Positions 21,340 through 25,890 of a stretch of DNA of 25,890 bases are shown piece by piece. The notes beneath the pieces were generated by a model. That model was not told the DNA's origin. It was given only the letters and a program-made list of their open reading frames with translations, and searched no databases. Origin of the DNA: JANXQE01 sp035651635. GTDB lineage: Bacteria > Verrucomicrobiota > Verrucomicrobiia > Limisphaerales > UBA8199. The stretch lies in contig DASRFK010000100.1 in NCBI GenBank assembly GCA_035651635.1, positions 1-25,890 of the forward strand, given 5' to 3'. Each line of letters opens with the position of its first letter. Position 1 is the stretch's first letter. The position numbers and the translations under genes are program-made.

Positions 21340-21723
21340 ACGTTGGGGGTTTCCTCGTGCATTAGTTTATGGTTGGTTCAGTTGGAGCTTTATTGCTCCT
21401 GCTCTATTTCGTGGCCGCTAGTTTTAGCCCCAAGGCGACAAAAAATGCCGAGTCTGACGGTTCACACGCTGGCTGCAGCGTTCGGGCCTATCTGCGGTCC
21501 TAGCGGCCTCGGCTTCCCGCCTTCATTGTGGTCAAGATTGGCCGGCGCTGCTTACTTGGCATACCTGGGACTCAGAATGCTCCTCTGCACTGGAGAATTG
21601 CCACCTGTGCTTGCGGCGTGGGGCCGGTCCCAGGGTTTGGGAGTCGTTTACGTTCAAGCAGTGCTGACCAACGTTTTAAATCAGCTGAATACGGCCTTTT
21701 CGTATCAATGCGCTGTGCGATAA
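21340..21723 (+). pseudogene. LysE/RhtB-family amino-acid exporter, multiply frameshifted
   Basis: Reading across three frames restores the typical LysE core: HTLAAAFG (to about 21485), then GLSAVLAASAS in a second frame, AFIVVKIG in a third, and AGAAYLAYLGLRMLL back in the first, followed by VQAVLTNVLNQ. LysE-family exporters are about 205 residues with six membrane helices and have exactly this order of HTLAA, VVK-x-AGAAYL-x-YLG and GVLTN-x-LNPK. The TPGP start region and the C-terminal helices are not recognisable. Several indels within 100 bases make it a clear pseudogene. It ends convergently against the Kelch gene. Confidence 0.75.
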
Positions 21724-23435
21724 AACGTTTGCCCGGCTGGCGGGCTCGGATCCTTATAGGCGCCAATGCCGGTTTGACCAACGGTGACACTCCCAACGGG
21801 TACCCACGGGCCGGTAAGTGCCGCCGCGCGCTGCACGGTGTAAGTTACGGCCGGGGTGCCGACAAGGTTAACCGTAATGTGGCTGCCTGGCACCATCGAA
21901 GGCCCCAGGATATAGGCGGAAAACTGATTTGGTAAGCTGCCGAGGCCGGACGGGGGCGGGTTATTAAATATGTGTCCCACGGTGGGAACGCCGTTTACGA
22001 ACACTGTCGCCAGCAAACAACCAAAAGGCACAGCAGTCTGAGACGCGGAAGTGACGGAATCGGCGGACCAAGCCGTAGCCGGTAATGAAAGGCTCACGCC
22101 GTTGTTGAGACTCCTCAAACCAATTACCGCATCGGGGATGCCGCCAAAGCCCGAACCGCTCACCTTCAGGCCGTTGCCGGAGGTGAGCAAGGAAACCGAA
22201 TCGATCTGGGGTTGTGACGAAGAGTTGAAGCCCAGTCCGGGGTCATACACTTCAGCTATGGCGGTAGGAAAACCGGTCGTGTCATTGCCTCCCATGATCA
22301 GAACAGTTCCATCCGGCAGCAAGCTCGCTCCATGGTCTTCGTGCGCGGCAAGTAACGATGTCGTGGTTGTCCAGGAGCCGTTGGCCGGGTCGTACAAAAC
22401 CGCAGAAGACAGATTGTTCGTGCCGTCCGTGCCTCCCGCCACCAGGACTTTTCCAGTGAGCAACAACGTCGCGGTGTGATCGGAGCGTGGTCCCGGAAGT
22501 GAGTCTGTCATGGTCCACGTCCCCGATGCAGGATCGAATAACTCGGCACTGGCCAACGTGCCATTCGCGTTCTCCTGATAAACATTGCCGCCAGTGGTCA
22601 GAACTTTTCCGTCCGGGAGCAATGTTGCCGTCGAATGCCCGATGCGCGCGGCGGTTCGTGCGACGTTCAACGGACCCGTGTTGGTCCATTTTCCAGAGTT
22701 AGGGTCATACAACTCGCAGCTTGTTAAATATAACCCATGTGCCGAAAACCCTCCCGCGACCAGTACTTTCCCATCGGCAAGCAGGGTCGAGAGATAGTCC
22801 GAGCGCCCGCTGCTCAATGAACCGGTCAGTGTCCAGGCACCCGTGTCAGAGTTATAGACCTCCGCAGTTGCCGTCACGCTGCCGAACACATCGATACCTC
22901 CAGTCACTAAGACGTTCCCGTTGGGCAGTAGCGTTCCGGTATGATGACCGCGCGGATGGCTCATTGACCCCGTGGCCGTCCAGGTGCCGGTTTGCGGATT
23001 GTATACTTCTGCCGATGTCAGGTACTCTGACTGGCTGTTCCAACCTCCCGCCACCAACACCGTTCCATCTGCCAATAAAGTGGTGGAGAAACCAAAGCGG
23101 GCAACTCGCAATCCAGTGATTGCCGTCCATACGCCCGTTGCCGGGTCATAAATCTCGGCACTCGCGCCGGCTTGATCGAGGGCCAGCACTTTGCCGTTAG
23201 CCAACAAAATCTCGTTTAAGTAATCCTGCGGAACCAGCAGCGAACCGGTGTTGGTCCATGTCGCGACAGAAGCCGCCACGGCATCGAGGTTGCTCATCGA
23301 TACAGTAATCAACACGGCCAAACCAAATGCGGGTCGGATGAGCTTTGGCAAACGCGATTTTGCCAGGCTGCTCAGGCCGCCGGCGAAAGCCGCAAAACAT
23401 GTTTCTTTGAATCTATCATTTTTAATCGGTTTCAT
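21705..23435 (-). CDS. Exported Kelch-repeat protein
   Basis: A 576-residue protein. A long basic N-terminus (to about residue 33) is followed by a hydrophobic segment AFGLAVLITVSMS and an Ala-rich cleavage region, a plausible signal peptide. Six or more Kelch repeats follow. Each has S/TAE-[IVL]-Y-[DN]-P-x2-G-x-WT, then R-x4-STLL-x-[DN]-GKVLV-x-GG, the galactose-oxidase-like propeller pattern. Residues from about 400 to the end hold a beta-sandwich-like part and a closing YTVQRAAALTGPW ... FYRTAH module that I associate with Verrucomicrobiota secreted proteins. The active-site residues of galactose oxidase are not evident, so it is probably a binding or adhesion protein. Its start lies only about 25 bases from the edge of the MITE-like element, so its promoter is probably affected by it. 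Confidence 0.9.
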   Translation of the reverse strand: MKPIKNDRFKETCFAAFAGGLSSLAKSRLPKLIRPAFGLAVLITVSMSNLDAVAASVATWTNTGSLLVPQDYLNEILLANGKVLALDQAGASAEIYDPATGVWTAITGLRVARFGFSTTLLADGTVLVAGGWNSQSEYLTSAEVYNPQTGTWTATGSMSHPRGHHTGTLLPNGNVLVTGGIDVFGSVTATAEVYNSDTGAWTLTGSLSSGRSDYLSTLLADGKVLVAGGFSAHGLYLTSCELYDPNSGKWTNTGPLNVARTAARIGHSTATLLPDGKVLTTGGNVYQENANGTLASAELFDPASGTWTMTDSLPGPRSDHTATLLLTGKVLVAGGTDGTNNLSSAVLYDPANGSWTTTTSLLAAHEDHGASLLPDGTVLIMGGNDTTGFPTAIAEVYDPGLGFNSSSQPQIDSVSLLTSGNGLKVSGSGFGGIPDAVIGLRSLNNGVSLSLPATAWSADSVTSASQTAVPFGCLLATVFVNGVPTVGHIFNNPPPSGLGSLPNQFSAYILGPSMVPGSHITVNLVGTPAVTYTVQRAAALTGPWVPVGSVTVGQTGIGAYKDPSPPAGQTFYRTAH

Positions 23436-23460
23436 AGCATTTTGTGTCCATTCACGTGTT

Positions 23461-23845
23461 TAAATGGACTCAGCCGTCAAAAATGGGACAAGAAATTGTG
23501 AGGGTTGCGCAAACCGTGCAAACCAAACCAGGCTGCAAAACGTAGTCCCTAAACCTGAAGACCAACCGAGTTGTTCTGATCTGCACCGACGTGCGCCTCA
23601 GGCGAGGTCCTCCGCACCAATGTGGACGTAAAAAGACAGACTCACACAATCCGGGCCCTGGCCAACCCGGCTGTTTTTGTCCTTCAAAACCCCGCCGGCG
23701 CAAGAGTTTTTCCGGTAGCTTTGGCTGCATCCACCTTGTGCCCTTTCCACGCTTGGTTTTGACGATGGCACATGGCTTTAGCCAGCCGCCTGAGCGACGC
23801 TTTCCGTCAATTTCTTGTCCAATTTACCACGGCTGAGTCCATTTA
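23461..23845. mobile_element. MITE-like element with 38-bp terminal inverted repeats
   Basis: The ends are inverted copies of each other: 23461-23498 and 23808-23845. The outer 17 bases (TAAATGGACTCAGCCGT) are perfect. The next ten differ in part (CAAAAATGGG against GGTAAATTGG), and the last eleven (ACAAGAAATTG) are perfect again. The interior of about 310 bases has no supported gene. If the outermost TA on each side is a duplicated target, the element would belong to the TA-targeting IS630/Tc1-mariner type. It sits between the divergent Kelch and sigma-factor genes and so may carry or break their promoters. No transposase is in the window, so movement would need one in trans. Confidence 0.7.
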
Positions 23846-23901
23846 TCGGTATGGCGTAATGAGGCAGCAGCTTCTGAGACCCCATGTGATATTTTGGCCT
23901 T

Positions 23902-25296
23902 ATGACCGAGTCTGACGATCGCGAACCGGAATTCTACATTCTCAATGAGCCGCAAGCGGCGAATGAAGAATCAACGAGCCGACGGAATGGAACTGCCGAT
24001 TGGAGGAGCAAGGCCGTAGTGGATGACCACCAACTGGTGTCCGCCTATTCTCACGGCGACGAACTGGCGTTCGAAATCCTCGTCGAAAAATACTTTCGGA
24101 TGGTTTACACTGTCGCGGCGCGGCAAACCGGCGACTCGCACCTGGCCGAAGAAATTGCGCAATCGGTTTTCCTCGTCTTTTCACGGAAAGCGCGCGGGTT
24201 TTCAACCAAAATCTCGATCCCGGGTTGGTTCTTGCGCACCACCAGGTTTGTCTGTCGAGACGCCATCAAGCAGCGCCTGCGCCGACAGCAAAACGAGCGA
24301 AAGTTGGCCTCCAATGTCGATTACCACATGGAAAGTAATTCCCACCCCAGCACAATGGAAGTGCTCCTCGAGGAGGCGATTCAAACCTTGCACCCCGATG
24401 AACAGGCAGGGCTCTTCGCGCGTTTCTTCGAGGGGAAGGATTTTCAGGAAATCGCCCAAATGTTTGCCATCACTGAACATGCGGCCCGAAAGCGGACGTC
24501 CCGCTGCCTGGCAAAGCTGCAGAATTTTATGGCCAAGCGCGGCGCCAAGGTATCGCCGCAAACGCTTTCCTCTCTATTGGTTCTGCCGCCAGCGCAGGAA
24601 GTCGCCCAGCACGCTCTGCCATCCGCACTAGCCGCAACCCACGCGGTTTGGAAAGGGAAAGTTGCCGCTCCACATATTTTAGCGCTGGCTCGCCGTTCGG
24701 CACGGCTGCTCCGTTGGCGCTTTTGGGCCGGCTTGAGTCTGAAACTTGCTTCGCCCGTGCTGATAATTTTCGTCGGCCTGTGGGCAGTGTGGCACTCGAA
24801 CCGACCGGTCTCGGCTCGAATGGAACAGCTTGGCAGAGCTTGGGGTGGGCTCGATCAACGCATCGCTCAGCACAGACAGTTCCTCATGACGACACCGCCC
24901 AATACGCCTGGCTATCAAGCCAAGGTCCAGGCAGAACTTGGAGCGATCGGTCGCGAGTCGGCCGGCATTATCGCCGCGGTAAAGCCCTTGCTTGCGCCGC
25001 CCGACGAACGCAGCCGTCTTGCCATGTTCTTGACCGCCGAACTGGTCAACTCCTTGAACCTGGATGAGGCCCAGAAGACCAATCTATTTTCGTATGTGCA
25101 AAATCGGCTGGCCCAGGGCGCCACGCTTAACGATGCGATGAAAGCAATCGCGGCCACAACTCAAACCGAGACCCCCGAAATTAAAGCTATGCTCTGGCCA
25201 GCACAACGGCGGCAGTTTGATCAGATTTACGGCCCAGATGGAGTGCTGCTGTTTTCCTACCCCAAAGCTGTTGCCTTAGGACAGATCGGGCCTTGA
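23902..25296 (+). CDS. ECF sigma factor fused to a membrane segment and C-terminal domain
   Basis: A 464-residue protein. Sigma region 2 spans about residues 45-120 (ELAFEILVEKYFRMVYTVAA ... AEEIAQSVFLVF) and region 4 about 150-215 (LHPDEQAGLFARFFEG ... FQEIAQMFAITEHAARKRTSR), the helix-turn-helix that reads the -35 box. A basic linker leads to one membrane helix at about 278-297 (ASPVLIIFVGLWAVW). The last 165 residues are helical and polar and should be on the outer face of the membrane. Ordinary ECF factors are about 180-200 residues and use a separate anti-sigma protein. Here sigma and a transmembrane, anti-sigma-like part are one chain, a design I have seen in Verrucomicrobiota and Planctomycetes. 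Release from the membrane would probably need proteolysis; this is inference. No anti-sigma gene is adjacent. Confidence 0.88.
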   Translation: MTESDDREPEFYILNEPQAANEESTSRRNGTADWRSKAVVDDHQLVSAYSHGDELAFEILVEKYFRMVYTVAARQTGDSHLAEEIAQSVFLVFSRKARGFSTKISIPGWFLRTTRFVCRDAIKQRLRRQQNERKLASNVDYHMESNSHPSTMEVLLEEAIQTLHPDEQAGLFARFFEGKDFQEIAQMFAITEHAARKRTSRCLAKLQNFMAKRGAKVSPQTLSSLLVLPPAQEVAQHALPSALAATHAVWKGKVAAPHILALARRSARLLRWRFWAGLSLKLASPVLIIFVGLWAVWHSNRPVSARMEQLGRAWGGLDQRIAQHRQFLMTTPPNTPGYQAKVQAELGAIGRESAGIIAAVKPLLAPPDERSRLAMFLTAELVNSLNLDEAQKTNLFSYVQNRLAQGATLNDAMKAIAATTQTETPEIKAMLWPAQRRQFDQIYGPDGVLLFSYPKAVALGQIGP

Positions 25297-25340
25297 AACC
25301 TATCGCCCGTTGGCAACCTGGCCAGATCGATTTCGGCCTT

Positions 25341-25366
25341 TCGCGCCAGTGCGCGGAGTTTTTTTT
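25341..25366 (+). terminator. Intrinsic terminator after the sigma-factor gene
   Basis: CGCGC (25342-25346) pairs with GCGCG (25351-25355) around loop CAGT, followed after GAG by eight T (25359-25366). It lies 45 bases beyond the sigma-factor stop and should end that transcript. The rest of 25297-25562 shows no supported gene. Confidence 0.7.
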
Positions 25367-25562
25367 ATACACTGCTTGCAACTGCGGGTCGGCTTGAGCC
25401 ACCTGCGGCCGGGGTTTGCGAAGCCGAAAGCCCAGTTGCCGGAACAGTCGCTGACATTGGCGGACTTCTGTAAGAGAAGCACTCTGAGTAGTACCCCGCC
25501 TGACAGTACATTTAGACCTCGCCTAATAGCAGACGCGAGTCCGGTTCTCTAATCTGCGGGCG

Positions 25563-25890
25563 GTGAAACCACTGACCGTCATCAGGGTCATCCTGCTTTT
25601 CGTCTCGATAGCGCGAGGCGACTCGTTAGGGGCCCCGCCGATACCCTCGACGGCGGCCCATACGGAGGGGGCGACGAATGAAATCAGTCTGGACCAGTTT
25701 CTCAACGAAGTTGCCTCAGCCAACCTCGACTACGCCGTCCAACGTTACAATGTCTCAATTGCCCAGGCGGCGATTGCAACGGCACGGGAGTTCCCCAACC
25801 CGACACTGCAACTGAGCGGCGCCCGGGACGTCACACACAACGGGCAGGAGGAGATGCCGGCCACCATAGCGGGTTCACTCGTTCAGACTT
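25563..25890 (+). CDS. TolC-family outer-membrane efflux protein, N-terminal part
   Basis: The frame from a GTG runs off the right edge after 109 codons. The product begins MKPLTVIRVILLFVSIARG, a signal peptide, then a Thr/Ala/Pro-rich linker. It then reads EISLDQFLNEVASANLDYAV, AQAAIATAREFPNPTLQLSG: the classical start of TolC/OprM family proteins, where A-x-FPNP-x-L marks the first coiled hairpin. It would form the outer-membrane duct of a tripartite efflux pump, with the membrane-fusion and RND genes expected beyond the window. The Shine-Dalgarno sequence is weak. The GTG is chosen because the signal peptide follows it at once. Confidence 0.82.
   Translation, partial: MKPLTVIRVILLFVSIARGDSLGAPPIPSTAAHTEGATNEISLDQFLNEVASANLDYAVQRYNVSIAQAAIATAREFPNPTLQLSGARDVTHNGQEEMPATIAGSLVQT

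Noticed and set aside
23470..23730. Minus-strand frame of 86 codons inside the MITE-like element
   Set aside because: It runs through the left inverted repeat, has no transposase features and no ribosome-binding site.
1..25890. CRISPR array
   Set aside because: No regularly spaced direct repeats with unique spacers were seen; the repeats found are dispersed, tandem 12-mers or inverted.

Overview
The window most likely comes from a soil or freshwater Verrucomicrobiota, probably of the Pedosphaera/Limisphaera type. This is an inference. It rests on exported repeat proteins with C-terminal modules I associate with that phylum: an RCC1-repeat protein ending in a TNV-x-LP-x3-W ... TN ... FYRL module, and a Kelch protein ending in a YTVQR ... 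LTGPW ... FYR module. An ECF sigma factor fused to a membrane segment and a C-terminal domain fits the same picture.

Region 1 (1-6.4 kb) is an RCC1-repeat exported protein followed by a gene graveyard. On the minus strand lie the 5' ends of an HsdM-like DNA methylase subunit, an McsA-like Cys-rich protein and a frameshifted AlkB-type dioxygenase, all lacking their 3' parts. With them are two tandem paralogous small Cys proteins, a zinc-ribbon frame interrupted by TGA, and an intact stand-alone response regulator. Small plus-strand hypothetical genes and a dispersed repeat with core CCGGCGAAGCGCG are interspersed.

Region 2 (6.4-12 kb) is the most interesting part. Four minus-strand genes are packed with zero to overlapping spacing. 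In order of transcription they are a four-helix membrane protein, an 862-residue zinc-ribbon/Ser-Thr-kinase-like/P-loop NTPase fusion, a 379-residue protein of a Rossmann-like family I cannot name, and a DUF4338 (DruA-family) protein. No Druantia helicase (DruE) is present. I read this as a candidate undescribed anti-phage or conflict operon: membrane partner, kinase-NTPase switch, possible ligand sensor and DruA-type effector.

Region 3 (12.1-18.9 kb) is mobile-element material. It has a wrecked tyrosine recombinase (three frameshifts and a stop), a dif-like palindrome just upstream of it, two diverged primase-like paralogues (one probably inactive), a RepA-type helicase broken at a run of nine T, an upstream region with phased AGTTA boxes and a 14-bp palindrome, a strong hairpin, and several small unknown genes. 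The defence operon therefore sits beside decayed integration and replication machinery.

Region 4 (19-25.9 kb) returns to chromosomal-looking genes: an adenylate cyclase/TPR regulator, a LysE exporter pseudogene, a Kelch-repeat exported protein, a roughly 385-bp MITE-like element between divergent genes, the ECF sigma fusion, a terminator, and the start of a TolC-family outer-membrane protein running off the right edge. All functional statements come from reading the sequence; no database search was possible.
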